The position numbers and the translations under genes were made by a program. From Acidimicrobiia bacterium (GTDB lineage: Bacteria > Actinomycetota > Acidimicrobiia > IMCC26256 > JAOSJM01): DNA of 64,000 nucleotides. Position 1 is the first letter of the stretch. Every line of letters begins with the position of its first letter. The DNA is taken from positions 620,001 through 684,000 of the forward strand of contig JAOSJM010000005.1 of assembly GCA_027494165.1 (NCBI GenBank), read 5' to 3'. Below are positions 38,583 through 48,241 of the stretch, one piece after another. Below the pieces are notes generated by a model that searched no databases, was not told the DNA's origin, and saw only the letters and a program-made list of their open reading frames with translations.

Positions 38583-39128
38583 ATGGAGGGCTGGAAGAAG
38601 CACTGGAAGCGCTGGGCCGGGGTCGCGGTCGTGGCGGCGGTCACGATCGTCATGGCCGCACCGGTCGGCGCGGGGACGACGGTCCCGGGCCACAGCGGCA
38701 AGGGGCGGACCGTGGACGCGGACGACAACGGCTACGCCGACGCCGGGGTCGTGGTCAACGGCCACTACACGTCCCTGTACGCCTACGACGCCAACGGTGA
38801 CTATTACTGGGATCTCGGCGACGGCCGGATCCAGGGGACCGTCAGCGGCGTCGGCGACCTCGACCAGGCGACCCTCACGGTCTGCGACTACGAGGTGAAC
38901 TACCGGGCCGACTTCGGCAACGACCCGTTCATGAACTCGGGCTGGATCATCAACAACATCAACTGCTCCGGCTACGACGACAACGGCCACTACCACTACC
39001 TGATCGTCCACGAGACCGATCCCCGCTATACGGGCAATCCCGACTGGGCGATCTGGGGCACGTGGGAGTACCACACCCTGGTGGAGTCCGGTTCGGGGAA
39101 CCTCGTCGCCCCGAGGCAGCACGTGTGA
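38583..39128 (+). CDS. Secreted hypothetical protein, Asp/Asn/Tyr-rich
   Basis: A 181-residue protein with an N-terminal signal (KKHWKRW, then AGVAVVAAVTIVMAAPVGAG, residues 10-31). The mature part is acidic and aromatic: DADDNGYADAGVVVNGHY, YAYDANGDYYWDLGDG, NSGWIINNINCSGYDDNGHY. It has two cysteines (in LTVCDYE and NINCSGY) that may form a disulfide. The DxDxNGYxD stretch resembles a calcium-binding loop. The composition differs from its Arg/Ala-rich neighbours, as expected for a secreted protein or a transferred gene. It lies next to the IS110 element and ends at a strong terminator. Family not recognised. Confidence 0.8.
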   Translation: MEGWKKHWKRWAGVAVVAAVTIVMAAPVGAGTTVPGHSGKGRTVDADDNGYADAGVVVNGHYTSLYAYDANGDYYWDLGDGRIQGTVSGVGDLDQATLTVCDYEVNYRADFGNDPFMNSGWIINNINCSGYDDNGHYHYLIVHETDPRYTGNPDWAIWGTWEYHTLVESGSGNLVAPRQHV

Positions 39129-39155
39129 GGCACCACTGAGGCGCGAGAACCGGTC

Positions 39156-39196
39156 GCGGCAGGGCCCGTGCGAACGGGCCCTGCCGCCCTTCTCTT
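39156..39196 (+). terminator. Rho-independent terminator
   Basis: A perfect 14-bp stem, GCGGCAGGGCCCGT (39156-39169) and ACGGGCCCTGCCGC (39174-39187), with a GCGA loop and a pyrimidine tail CCTTCTCTT. It lies 28 bp after the stop of the secreted protein gene. The tail is on the plus strand only, so it serves that gene and not the convergent kinase. Confidence 0.85.
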
Positions 39197-39294
39197 GCCG
39201 GGTCGGCGCGGGAACGGGGCTCAGAACCCCGAAACCGCGCCAACCGGGGGATTCGCGACGGGGGCGGAGGGACCGCGGGCTTGCCGCGCGGCCG

Positions 39295-40176
39295 TCAGCG
39301 CAGCGGGACGTAGCGGGCGAGCGCCTCCTCGAAGCTCGCGACGTAGCCGCCGCCGAAGAGGAGGACGTGCACGAGCAGCGGGTAGAGCTGGTGCAGCGCC
39401 ACCCGGTCCTCGTGGCCGGCGGCGAGCGGCGCCGCCTCGGCGTACGCGGCGAAGCACCGGGCGCCGAACCCCCCGAACAGGCGCATCATCGCCAGGTCCA
39501 CCTCACGGTGGCCCCCGTAGACGGCCGGGTCGACGAGGCGGGCCACACCGTCGGCGCCGTGGTGGACGTTGCCCCGCCACAGGTCCCCGTGGAGCCGGGC
39601 CGGGGGCTCCACCGGCCCCACCAGGTCCGCCATGCGACCGGCGAGACGCTCGACGGCCCGGCCGACCCGCGGGTCGAGCAGGCCGCGGTCGACGGCCCGG
39701 CGCGCCAGGGGCTCGACCCGCCGGGTGGCGTAGAGCTCGGCCCAGGTGTCGCAGGGGTCGTTCACCTGGCGGAGCGGGCCGATGAAGTTGTCGGAGGCGA
39801 GCCCGAAGCACGGCGCACCGGCGGCGTGCAGCGCCGCCAGCCCCCGCCCGAGCACCTCGTCGGCGCCGGGCGCCGGGTGACCCGGCTCCACCCACTCGAG
39901 CACGAGGGCGCGCGGCTCCGTCCCCTCCGGCCCGTCGAGGACGGCCACGACCTCGGGGACCGGCAGCGCACCGGCCTCGGCCAGCCAGCGGAGCCCGTCG
40001 GCCTCGGTCCGGTAGAGCCCCTCGGGCGCCGAGCCCCGGTGCTTCACGAACAGGGGGAGCCCGGTCGCGGTGGTCATCCGCCAGGCGTCGTTGACGTCGC
40101 CGCCGCCGGTCCGGCGTGCCTCCACGATCGGCGCGCCGATCGCGGCGCTCACGGCCCCGGCGAGGTCGGTGGTCAC
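39295..40176 (-). CDS. Fructosamine kinase family protein
   Basis: ATP-dependent kinase of 293 residues related to FN3K, which phosphorylates sugar adducts on protein amines so that they fall off. Visible motifs: GGGDVNDAW near residue 29 (nucleotide loop), LVLEWVEPGHP, CFGLASDNFIG, ARLHGDLWRGNVHH with the catalytic Asp, and LVDPAVYGGHREVDLAMM with the metal-binding Asp. The GTG at 40176 overlaps the stop of the phosphatase gene by 4 bp and follows GGGAGG, so the two are translationally coupled. Confidence 0.92.
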   Translation of the reverse strand: MTTDLAGAVSAAIGAPIVEARRTGGGDVNDAWRMTTATGLPLFVKHRGSAPEGLYRTEADGLRWLAEAGALPVPEVVAVLDGPEGTEPRALVLEWVEPGHPAPGADEVLGRGLAALHAAGAPCFGLASDNFIGPLRQVNDPCDTWAELYATRRVEPLARRAVDRGLLDPRVGRAVERLAGRMADLVGPVEPPARLHGDLWRGNVHHGADGVARLVDPAVYGGHREVDLAMMRLFGGFGARCFAAYAEAAPLAAGHEDRVALHQLYPLLVHVLLFGGGYVASFEEALARYVPLR

Positions 40177-40655
40177 GACCTCCCGAACCCCGGCGCCAGC
40201 GTCTCGAGCAGCCCGCGGCACGCGGCGTCGAGGAGGTCGAAGACGTGCGCGAAGCCACCCTCGTAGTAGGGGTCGGGCACGGCGAGGTCGCCGTCGGCGG
40301 CCGGGTCGAACGACCGGAGCAGCCGGACCTTGGCCGCGGCATCCGCGTCCGGGGCCAGGGCGAGCAGGTCGGCCACGTTGGCGTGGTCCATCGCCAGGAC
40401 GAGGTCGAAGCGGGCGAAGTCGGTGGCGACGAACTGGCGGGCGCGGTGGTCGAGCTCGACGCCGCGCCGGCAGGCCTCGGCGAGGGCCCGGCGGTCGGGC
40501 GGTCCACCCACGTGCCAGGAACCGGTGCCGGCGCTCTCGATCTCGACGGCCTCCTCGAGCCCCGCGAGCCGGACGTGGTGGCGCATGAGCCCGGCCGCGG
40601 TCGGCGATCGGCAGATGTTCCCGAGGCAGACGAAGCAGAGGCGGACACGCGTCAC
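40173..40655 (-). CDS. Low-molecular-weight protein tyrosine phosphatase
   Basis: A 160-residue phosphatase. The P-loop is CFVCLGNICRSPTA (nucleophile Cys10, Arg16). The general acid is the Asp of VPDPYYEGGF near residue 130. GTG start at 40655. Pairing with a fructosamine kinase is a recurrent bacterial arrangement, thought to reflect removal of phosphate from phospho-sugar or phospho-arginine products during protein repair. The 4-bp gene overlap supports joint function. Confidence 0.93.
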   Translation of the reverse strand: MTRVRLCFVCLGNICRSPTAAGLMRHHVRLAGLEEAVEIESAGTGSWHVGGPPDRRALAEACRRGVELDHRARQFVATDFARFDLVLAMDHANVADLLALAPDADAAAKVRLLRSFDPAADGDLAVPDPYYEGGFAHVFDLLDAACRGLLETLAPGFGRS

Positions 40656-40823
40656 CGACCCATCCTGGCAGAGAGCGGCCGGCGGGCCGGCACCCCGGTT
40701 CGCGCTCCTCGTGGAGGGTCCACCACGAGACGCGCCGGCGGGACGAAACTCCGGACCGGTCCTGCCGATGAGGAGGCCGACGAGGCGTGGGACCGGGTCC
40801 CACGTCGGGAAGGGGGCACGACC

Positions 40824-41750
40824 ATGAGCAGGGTCGAGCCGGACGCTCCCGACGCGCCTCGCGCTCCCTGGAGCCTGGCGCCTCCCCCGCCCGGCCGGCG
40901 GATCGAGCTCCCCGGCCGGGGGACGACGTTCGTCCGTGAGGTCCCCGGCCCGCCGGGCGCCCCGGCGGTGCTGCTCCTCCACGGCTGGATGGCGAGCGGG
41001 GGCCTCAACTGGTTCCGGGCCTTCGACGCGCTGGGGACCCGCTTCCGGGTCGTCGCCCCCGACCACCGCGGTCACGCCCGGGGCCTCCGCGCGGACGGGT
41101 GCTTCCGCCTCGCCGACTGCGCCGACGACGTCGCGGCCCTCGTCGGGGCGCTCGGGATCCGCTCGGCGGTCGCCGTCGGCTACTCGATGGGTGGGCCCGT
41201 GGCCCAGCTCCTGTGGCGCCGCCACCCCCACCTGGTCGACGGCCTCGTCCTCTGCGCGACCGCTCACGGCTTCGTCGCCGACGGGTTGCCCAGGACGCTG
41301 TTCGGCGCCGGGGTCGCGGCCGCCACGGGTGCCGCCCGGGCCGGCGGGCGCGTGGCCCGCGTCCCCGCCGCGCTGGGCCGTTCCCTCCTCCCCCGGCCGG
41401 CGCGCCGCCCGTCCCTCCTGCCGGCCTGGGCCGCGGCCGAGCTCGGACGCCACCACTGGCCGACGCTCGTCGAGGCGGCCCACGCCCTCACCGGCTACTC
41501 GGCCGAGCCGTGGATCCGCACGGTCGACGTCCCCACCGCGGTGATGGTGACCACGCGCGACCGTCTCCTGCCCGCCGGCGCGCAGGCGGCGACCGCTCGC
41601 GCCCTCCCGGGCGCGTCGGTCCACCTGCTCGATCGGGGCCACGGCGCCTGCGTCTCGCCGGACTTCGGGGCGCGCGTCCTCGTCGCGTGCGAGGACGTCG
41701 TCGAGCGGATCGCCCCCGGCACGGCTCGCGCCACACGCGTCGCGAGCTGA
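40824..41750 (+). CDS. Alpha/beta-fold hydrolase
   Basis: A 308-residue hydrolase. Features: LLLHGWMASGGLNWF (oxyanion loop), PDHRGHARG, nucleophile elbow VGYSMGGPVAQLL (Ser121), acid in TTRDRLLP, and His in DRGHGACVSP. It resembles the epoxide hydrolase/haloperoxidase-like group but the substrate cannot be read. ATG follows AGGGGGCACGACC. Divergent from the phosphatase/kinase operon and convergent with the DUF72 gene, with only 12 bp between stops. Confidence 0.88.
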   Translation: MSRVEPDAPDAPRAPWSLAPPPPGRRIELPGRGTTFVREVPGPPGAPAVLLLHGWMASGGLNWFRAFDALGTRFRVVAPDHRGHARGLRADGCFRLADCADDVAALVGALGIRSAVAVGYSMGGPVAQLLWRRHPHLVDGLVLCATAHGFVADGLPRTLFGAGVAAATGAARAGGRVARVPAALGRSLLPRPARRPSLLPAWAAAELGRHHWPTLVEAAHALTGYSAEPWIRTVDVPTAVMVTTRDRLLPAGAQAATARALPGASVHLLDRGHGACVSPDFGARVLVACEDVVERIAPGTARATRVAS

Positions 41751-41762
41751 GCCGGCTCGCGC

Positions 41763-42783
41763 TCAGCGCCGCGCGTGCTCCCCGGAGAGGAGCCGCGCGA
41801 GCGCCCGCCCGCCCTGCACCGCGTAGTCCCGGTAGCAGTTGTTCATGAGCGCGTGGACCGGCCGGCCCTCCTCGTGGAGGGCGCGGATGCGCGGCACCCA
41901 CTCGGCCAGCTCGCGCTCGGGGTACCGGTACGCGAACCGCTGGGCCGCGGTGATCCCCTTGGCCTCCCACGTCTCGGCGTTCCGCCCGTGGAAGCGGACC
42001 ACCGCCACGTCGGCGGTCGCCGCCGCGACCGGCGGGACCGAGCTCGCGAACCCCTGCGGCTCGTCGACGCACACGTAGGCCAGGTCCCGCTCCTCGAGGA
42101 AGGTCAGGGTCCGCTCGCGGTGCTCGTCGTCCATCCATCGCCCCTGGCGGAGCTCCACGGCCACCCGGTCGCCCCGGAGGCGATCCGCCACCCAGGCCAG
42201 GTGGTCGTGGGCGGCGCGTGACGGGAAGACCCAAGGCGGGAGCTGGAACAGCAGCACACCGAGCTTCCCGGAACCCCGCAGCGGCTCCAGGGCGCTCGCG
42301 AACCGGGCGAGGGCCTCCTCGAGCAGTTCGGGCTGGAGGTCCTTCGCGTAGAGGTTGCGCTTGGCGGCGAGCTCTGCCGGAAGCTCGTCGCGCAGGTCGC
42401 GCCACATCGAGCCGGGGGGTCGGGTGGAGGGTGAGGAGCCGGTACGCCTTCACGTCGAAGACGAAGCCGGGAGGCGTGCGCTCGGCCCAGAGGCCGGCGA
42501 CCCGCTCGCTGGGCGGCGCGTAGTACGTGGCGTCGACCTCGACGATCGGGAACTGCGAGGCGTAGAAGCGCAGCCGCTCCTCGGCGCTGTCGGCGTCGGG
42601 CGGGTAGAAGCCCGACTCGACCAGCGTGGGCTCGGTCCAGCCCGTGATGCCGACGAGGATCCCGCGCCCGGCCAGCCGGCGCGACACGGTGTCGGCTCCC
42701 GCGCCGTCCGCGCCGTCCACGCCGTCCACGCCGTCCACGCCGTCCGCTCCGTCCGAGCCGTCGGGCCCGGTGGGCTCGGCCAT
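41763..42783 (-). CDS. DUF72 family protein (frameshifted)
   Basis: TIM-barrel-like DUF72 protein, about 340 residues. Part one contains GRGILVGITGWTEPTLVESG, VDATYYAPPSERVAGLWA and FDVKAYRLLTLHPTP. Part two starts GSMWRDLRDELPAEL and contains LGVLLFQLPPW, VAVELRQGRW, VVRFHGRNAETWEAKG and MNNCYRDYAVQGG. The break at about 42415 is a run of six C on the coding strand where five or eight are needed. The first 25 residues (DGVDGVDGVDGADG) come from a 9-bp tandem repeat at about 42707-42760; the true start may be the GTG at Val32. Function unknown. Confidence 0.88.
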
Positions 42784-42921
42784 GTCGCGATCCTACGGCC
42801 GCACCGCGAGGGAGCCCGGCCGGGCTCTCCCGGCGACCACCGACCCGGCGAGGGGCGGGCCGCACGCCGGGGACCGCCCCGTCGACCGCGGCGGAGGGTC
42901 CGGCCGTGCTACGAACGGCGG

Positions 42922-44289
42922 ATGCCACCGTGCCCGCGCATCCTGGTCGTCGGCGGCGGGGCCGTCGGGATGAACGTTGCCCTGCGGCTCCAGCGTCGGC
43001 TCCGCCCGGGCGAGGCGGAGGTGACGGTCGTGGACACGACCGGCTACCTGACCTACCAGCCGTTCCTGCCCGAGGCGGCCGCGGGGAGCCTCGAGCCCCG
43101 GCACGTGGTCGTCCCCCTGCGCCGCGTTCTGCGGCGCTCCCGCGTCGTCACCGGCACGGTGACGGCCATCCGGCACGCGGACCGGGTCGCCCACGTCGAG
43201 CTCCCCGACGGGGAAGGGTTCGACCTGTCCTACGACGTGCTCGTGTGCTGCCCCGGCTCGGTCGCCCGTGCCCTCGCCATCCCGGGGCTCGGCGAGGTCG
43301 GCATCGGCTTCAAGACGGTGGCCGAGGCCATCTACCTCCGGAACCGGGTGCTCCGCCGCCTGGAGCTCGCGGCGTCCACCCCCGATCCCGCCACCCGGGC
43401 CCGGGCGCTGACCTTCGTGTTCGTGGGGGGCGGGTACGCGGGGATCGAGGCGCTGGCCGAGCTCGAGAGCATGGCCCGCGACGCGCTCCGCTTCTTCCCG
43501 GGGCTCGACCGCCGGGATCTGCGCTGGGTGCTCGTCGAGGCGACGGACCGGATCCTCCCGGAGGTGTCCGCCGGCCTCGGCCGCTCGACCCTGGAGCAGC
43601 TCCGCCGCCGGGGCATCGACGTGCGTCTGGGCACCCGGCTCCGCTCGGCCGTCGGTGGCCACGTCGTGCTCGACGACGGCACCGAGCTCGACGCCGACAC
43701 CCTGGTGTGGACCGCCGGCGTGCGCGCCCACCCCCTCGTCGAGCGCAGCGACCTCCCGCGCGACGAGCGCGGTCGGATCCGCGTCGCGGCCGACCTCGCG
43801 ATCGATGGCGCCGACGACGCCTGGGCCGCGGGCGACAGCGCCGCGGTCCCCGACCTCACCGGCCCTCCGGGCGCCACCTGCGCACCCTCCGCCCAGCACG
43901 CCGTCCGCCAGGCCGTCCGCCTCGCCGACAACCTCGTGGCGAGCCTGCGGGGCGAGCCGACCGTCCCGTACCGCCACGCGTACGTCGGATCCGTCGCGAG
44001 CCTCGGGCTGTACCGGGGTGCCGCCGAGCTCTACGGCGTGCGGATCCGCGGGTTCCCCGCGTGGTGGCTGCACCGCACCTACCACCTCGCCCGCCTCCCG
44101 ACCTGGAACCGGCGGCTGCGGGTGATCGCCGACTGGACCCTCGCCCTGCTGTTCCGGCGCGAGATCGTGTCGTTGGGCGAGTTCGCCAACCCTCGCCGCG
44201 ACTTCCGCCTGGCCGCCGAGCTGGCCGGGACGGGCGACGGACCCGCGGCGCGCGACCCTCAGGGGGAGTCGCCGACCGCCACGACGTGA
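42922..44289 (+). CDS. NADH dehydrogenase type II-like FAD oxidoreductase
   Basis: A 455-residue flavoprotein with two dinucleotide folds: RILVVGGGAVGMNVALRL (FAD) and FVFVGGGYAGIEALAEL (NADH). LTYQPFLPEAAAGSLEPRH and AAGDSAAVPDL are typical NDH-2 blocks. The C-terminus, WWLHRTYHLARLPTWNRRLR and DWTLALLFRREIVSL, is the amphipathic membrane anchor of this family. It transfers electrons from NADH to quinone without pumping protons. ATG at 42922. The last 30 bp overlap the convergent small membrane protein gene. Confidence 0.9.
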   Translation: MPPCPRILVVGGGAVGMNVALRLQRRLRPGEAEVTVVDTTGYLTYQPFLPEAAAGSLEPRHVVVPLRRVLRRSRVVTGTVTAIRHADRVAHVELPDGEGFDLSYDVLVCCPGSVARALAIPGLGEVGIGFKTVAEAIYLRNRVLRRLELAASTPDPATRARALTFVFVGGGYAGIEALAELESMARDALRFFPGLDRRDLRWVLVEATDRILPEVSAGLGRSTLEQLRRRGIDVRLGTRLRSAVGGHVVLDDGTELDADTLVWTAGVRAHPLVERSDLPRDERGRIRVAADLAIDGADDAWAAGDSAAVPDLTGPPGATCAPSAQHAVRQAVRLADNLVASLRGEPTVPYRHAYVGSVASLGLYRGAAELYGVRIRGFPAWWLHRTYHLARLPTWNRRLRVIADWTLALLFRREIVSLGEFANPRRDFRLAAELAGTGDGPAARDPQGESPTATT

Positions 44290-44642
44290 CCCCGGACCCG
44301 GTCGAGGGTCAGGTCCTTGAGGCAGCCGAGCACCCGCTTGCGGGCGTGCTCTCCCAGCCCGGGCGCGACGACCGCCCGGAAGGTGTCGTCACCGAGCCGT
44401 TCCAGGCCCGGCCCGACGAGGTGGCTGCTCACCGTCGCAGAGCAGGTCGCCCACAGGGCCTCGGCGGCGGTCGTCACGTCCTGGCGGTAGCGGCGCGTCT
44501 CGACCTCGATCACGATCTCCGTGCGGGTCCCGGCGGCCTGGTGGTCCGGGCGGGTCTGGGTGGCGTCGGCGAGCGCGTCGACCACGGCGAAGGCCCCTAC
44601 GGCGAGGAAGGTCAGGAGGAGGACCGACCGGGCGAGCCTCAC
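44259..44642 (-). CDS. Small exported or membrane-anchored protein
   Basis: A 127-residue protein with one N-terminal hydrophobic helix (SVLLLTFLAVGAFAVVDAL) and an extracytoplasmic domain (EIVIEVETRRYRQDVTTAAE, LGEHARKRVLGCLKDL). GTG start overlaps the stop of the upstream membrane protein by 4 bp (GTGA), so it is translationally coupled. Family not recognised. Third gene of the PEP-enzyme operon. Confidence 0.72.
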   Translation of the reverse strand: MRLARSVLLLTFLAVGAFAVVDALADATQTRPDHQAAGTRTEIVIEVETRRYRQDVTTAAEALWATCSATVSSHLVGPGLERLGDDTFRAVVAPGLGEHARKRVLGCLKDLTLDRVRGHVVAVGDSP

Positions 44643-45154
44643 CTCGGGATCTCCGGGGCCAGCAGGCCGAGCGGGTCGGCCGGCTCGGCCTCCGGGACCA
44701 GCCCGTCCTCGGGCAGCGCCAGCGACCCGAGCCGGAGGGCGAGGCCGCGCTCCAGGCTGGGACGGGCCGTCGCCCGGGCGACGCGCTCGACGACCCAGGC
44801 CACCGCGGAGACGATCACGCCCGCGCCGAGGAGGACGGGGACGAACACGCCGAGACGGCCGTCGTCGGGGTCGAGCCACGCGAACGGCGACCGGGAAGGT
44901 GGCGCGGCCTCCCGCACCCTGGCCAGCAGCTCGGGCCGGGGCTCGGGCCGGCGGGTGGCGGCGAGCTCACGGCCGACACGGCCGAGGCGCTCGAGCACCA
45001 CCCCGCCGACCAGGGCGATCTCCGCGGCGAGGAAGATCAGGCCCGAGACGATGGCCCGGTTCCACTCCCACCGGGTCAGGTACACGAAGAAGTACCAGCC
45101 GGAGGCGATCGCGCTGGCGGCTCCGAGCACGAAGGCGATCCGGCGGGCGCTCAC
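44639..45154 (-). CDS. Membrane protein, three predicted helices
   Basis: A 171-residue protein with helices near residues 5-25 (RIAFVLGAASAIASGWYFFV), 34-52 (IVSGLIFLAAEIALVGGVV) and 104-122 (VFVPVLLGAGVIVSAVAWVV). A charged loop RRPEPRPELLARVREAAPP separates helices 2 and 3. ATG overlaps the stop of the PEP-enzyme gene by 4 bp. Function unknown; the tight coupling on both sides indicates one complex or pathway. Confidence 0.72.
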   Translation of the reverse strand: MSARRIAFVLGAASAIASGWYFFVYLTRWEWNRAIVSGLIFLAAEIALVGGVVLERLGRVGRELAATRRPEPRPELLARVREAAPPSRSPFAWLDPDDGRLGVFVPVLLGAGVIVSAVAWVVERVARATARPSLERGLALRLGSLALPEDGLVPEAEPADPLGLLAPEIPR

Positions 45155-47239
45155 GGGACCGGCGCCTCCTCGGGCGCGACGATCACCTCGCCGGTGGTCC
45201 CGTCGACGACGACGCGGGTGCCCGGCGGGAACCGGTCGCGGGCGCCGCGCACCCCGACCGCGACCGGGACCCCGAGCTCCCGGGCCAGGATGGCCAGGTG
45301 GGAGAGGGGGCTGCCGGTCTCGGCGACGAGGCCGGCAAGCCCTGGAAGGTGCGGGGCGAGGTCGGGATCGAGCGTGCCGACGACCAGCACCGAGCCGCCC
45401 GCCGGGAGGTCTCCGAGGCCCCGGACGGTACCGGACCCGCGGCCACCTCCGGCGCCGCGCCCGGCCCGGTCACCGGGGCCGTCGGCTAGCGGGAGGACCG
45501 CGCCCGCGTCGGTGAGGCGGAAGCGGGCCGGCAGCGGAGCCTCCGTCTCGCCCGGGCCCCCGGCGAGGTCGACGGCCACCCGTCCCGCGAGGAGGGCGTC
45601 GAGCCGGTCGAGGGTGAGGTGCCGGACGGAAGCGGGTTCGGGCAGCCGGTTCGCGGCCGCGAGCCGCCGCCCGATCTCGAGGGCCACCCGCGCGGAGAGC
45701 TCGTGGAGCCAGCGGGCCCGGAGGCGCAACGCCTCCCGGAGGCCCGCGTCCTCTCCGGACGTGGCGGCGGCCGGCAGGCCTGCCGGCGCCGGCGGAAGGG
45801 TGACGGGCCGGCCGACCGCCGGCGGGACGAGGGCCAGCAGCACGGGGAAGCGGGCCACGAGCTCCTCGTCGGGCGTTCCCGCTCCGGCGTGCTCGGCGAG
45901 GACCCTCAGGGCCGCGGACGCCGCCGTCGCGGATGCCTCGCCGTCGTCGAGGAGGCGACCGGCGAGCACCTCGTGCCCGTGGACCGCGACCAGCGCCTCG
46001 CGGCACCGGCCGAGCACGCGGCGCAGCGTCGCCAGGTCGAGCTCGCGGGGGCGGGGCACCTCGGCGAGCTGCCGGTCGACCTCCCGGACGAGGTCCCGGC
46101 CCAGTCCCGGGAGGGCCACCCGGAGGCGCCCCACCCGCCAGGCGGCCCGGAGCCGGCGCGCCGGCGGGCGGGGGTCGAGGCGGGCGAGCCAGCGGCGCCT
46201 CCCCGTCCTCTCCTCGAGACCCAGGAGCTCGAGGTCGGCGGCCACCCGTCCCGCGACCGTGCGGACGATCGGCGAGGCCTCGACCCGGCGACGGGAGGCG
46301 GCCCCGGTCAGGAGGAGGACCTCCCCGAGGGCCCGGCGGAGGGGCTCCACCCACAGGTCCTCCTCGAGCGCGGCGAGGGGGGCGGGGAACGTCTCGGCGA
46401 CGGGGCCGGGCCCGAGCACCGGGCCCGACGGGGTCCCGGCCGGGCCGGCGGCCGTCACGGGACGGCTCTGCAGCAGGAACAGCTCCCCGCCGGCGACGGC
46501 CCACTCGACGTCCTGGGGCGCTCCGAACGCCTCGGCCGCCCGGCGGGCCAGCACGGCGAGCCGGCGGCGCAGGATCGGGCCGACGAGCCTGGCGGCCGGC
46601 CGATCGGCCCCGGCCAGGCTCCCCCGCCGCGTGAGCACGAGATGGTGACCGTCGACCGACCCCCGACGAGCCGGGCCGGGCTCCCGGGCACCGCGGCCAC
46701 CACGACGCGGTCCCGGTCCCCCGTGACCGGGTCGACCCCGAACATCACCCCACCCACGTCGGCCTCGACGAACGGCTGGACGAGCACCGCCATCGGTGCC
46801 TCCTCGGGCCGTCCGTCCGGGGCCCGGTCGGGCGACTCCACGAGGGCGGCCGACCCGACCACCTTCGCCACGGCGTCGAGGAAGGCGTTCCAGCCCCGGA
46901 CGTCGAGCACCGAGGTGAACCGGCCGGCCATCGACGAGCCTCCGGTGTCCTCGACCACCGACGACGACCGCACCGCGAGGGCGCGGCGACCGTCCCCGGA
47001 CAGGTCCGACCAGGCCCGGGCGACCGCGGCGGTCACGTCGGCCCGGAGCGGGTCCGGAGCGCCCCGGACCAGCACCCGCGCCGTGGCCGGGGGGAGCGCG
47101 AAACCGGGGAGCACGGGGAGCCCGGCCGCCGCGGCGCGGGCCAGACCCGCGGCCTTGCCCCCGTCAGCGCGCGGCCCGACGCCTCCGGTCGTCCCAGCGG
47201 GACGACGTGGCGATCACGACCGGCTTCGACTGCGACCAC
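45151..47239 (-). CDS. PEP-utilising enzyme, PPDK/rifampin-phosphotransferase-like (two frameshifts)
   Basis: About 696 residues after repair. The N-terminal ATP-grasp region reads GGKAAGLARAAAAGLPVLPG, then LAVRSSSVVEDTGGSSMAGR and AVLVQPFVEADVGGVMFG. The middle is a helical linker (WAVAGGELFLLQSRPVTAAG). The C-terminal swivelling domain has LVAETGSPLSHLAILARELG with the phospho-accepting His. There is no PEP-binding TIM barrel, so it resembles rifampin phosphotransferase or other ATP-driven phosphotransferases rather than pyruvate phosphate dikinase. Breaks near 47162 and 46667 are G5 runs that need G6. First gene of a coupled three-gene operon. Confidence 0.82.
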
Positions 47240-47354
47240 GGCACCCCCCCATGGCTGCCACCGTCGATCGTACGACGGTGAACCGCTCGTGGACATGGCG
47301 TGTTCCCGGCCCCGAGACGCGCGATCCTGGAGTGCACCCTGGAGAAGGGAAGCC

Positions 47355-48111
47355 ATGCCGACCGCGATCCCGGGGCGTGACCGTCCCGGTCCGCCTCCCA
47401 GCTCGAGCCTGCACCACCATCCGCCGGCGTCTCCCGCGTCGTTCTACCGCTCCCGAAGGCCGCTGCTGGTGGGCCTGGGCGTCGCCTTCGTGCTCCTCGC
47501 GCTCGGCGCGGCGATCGCCAACGGGGCGCTGCTGCTCACCTGGGACGAGCCGGTCCAGCGGAGCGTCGAGGACGCCCGCACCTCGGGTCTCGACGAGGTC
47601 TTCCTGACGGTGTCCCGGCTGGGCTCCACCCCCCGTCGTCCTCGCCCTGGGCGGGCTGACGGCCCTGCTCACGTGGCGGCGCTGCCGAGCGGTCGGCTAC
47701 GCCGTCGTGGCTGCCACCCTGGCCCGACCCGCGATCGAGTGGATGCTGAAGGCGACGGTCGACCGGCCCCGTCCCGATCTCGAGCGGCTGGTGCCGGGGA
47801 ACGGTCCGTCGTTCCCGACCGGGCACGTCCTTGCCGCGGTGGCCATCTACGGCCTCCTGCCGCTGGTGGTCGGGCTCTACACCCGGCGGCGGTGGCTGTG
47901 GTGGAGCTCGGTCGGGATGGCCGGGGCGGTGATCTTCCTCGTGGGCGCGAGCCGGGTCTACCTCGGGGTCCACTGGCTCTCCGACGTGGTCGGCAGCATG
48001 GTCCTGGCCTCGTTCTTCCTCCTGGGCGTGGAGTGGGTGCTGCACCGGTCCCACGACCTCGATGCCTGCGCGCCATGCCCGGCACCGGGCGCCGTCGAAC
48101 GCCCGGGCTGA
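47355..48111 (+). CDS. PAP2-family phosphatase (frameshifted)
   Basis: Membrane phosphatase of about 250 residues acting on lipid phosphates. The three PAP2 motifs are KATVDRPRPD, PSFPTGHVLAAVAIYGL and SRVYLGVHWLSDVVGS. The first helix is LLVGLGVAFVLLALGAA. The break is near 47630, where a run of six C should be five (STPVVLALGG) or eight. ATG at 47355 follows AGAAGGGAAGCC. Divergent from the PEP-enzyme operon. Substrate could be phosphatidate or undecaprenyl diphosphate; the sequence does not decide. Confidence 0.88.
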
Positions 48112-48241
48112 GCCGCGCCGGCCGGCCACCGACCGGCCTCCCGGCCCTTGCGGGCCCCGGACCGCCGCGCGAGACTCGCCGTAGAACTCACTGTTGACGT
48201 GAAATGTGAGATCTGTCGACGAGACCCCCGGGAGACGTGCC

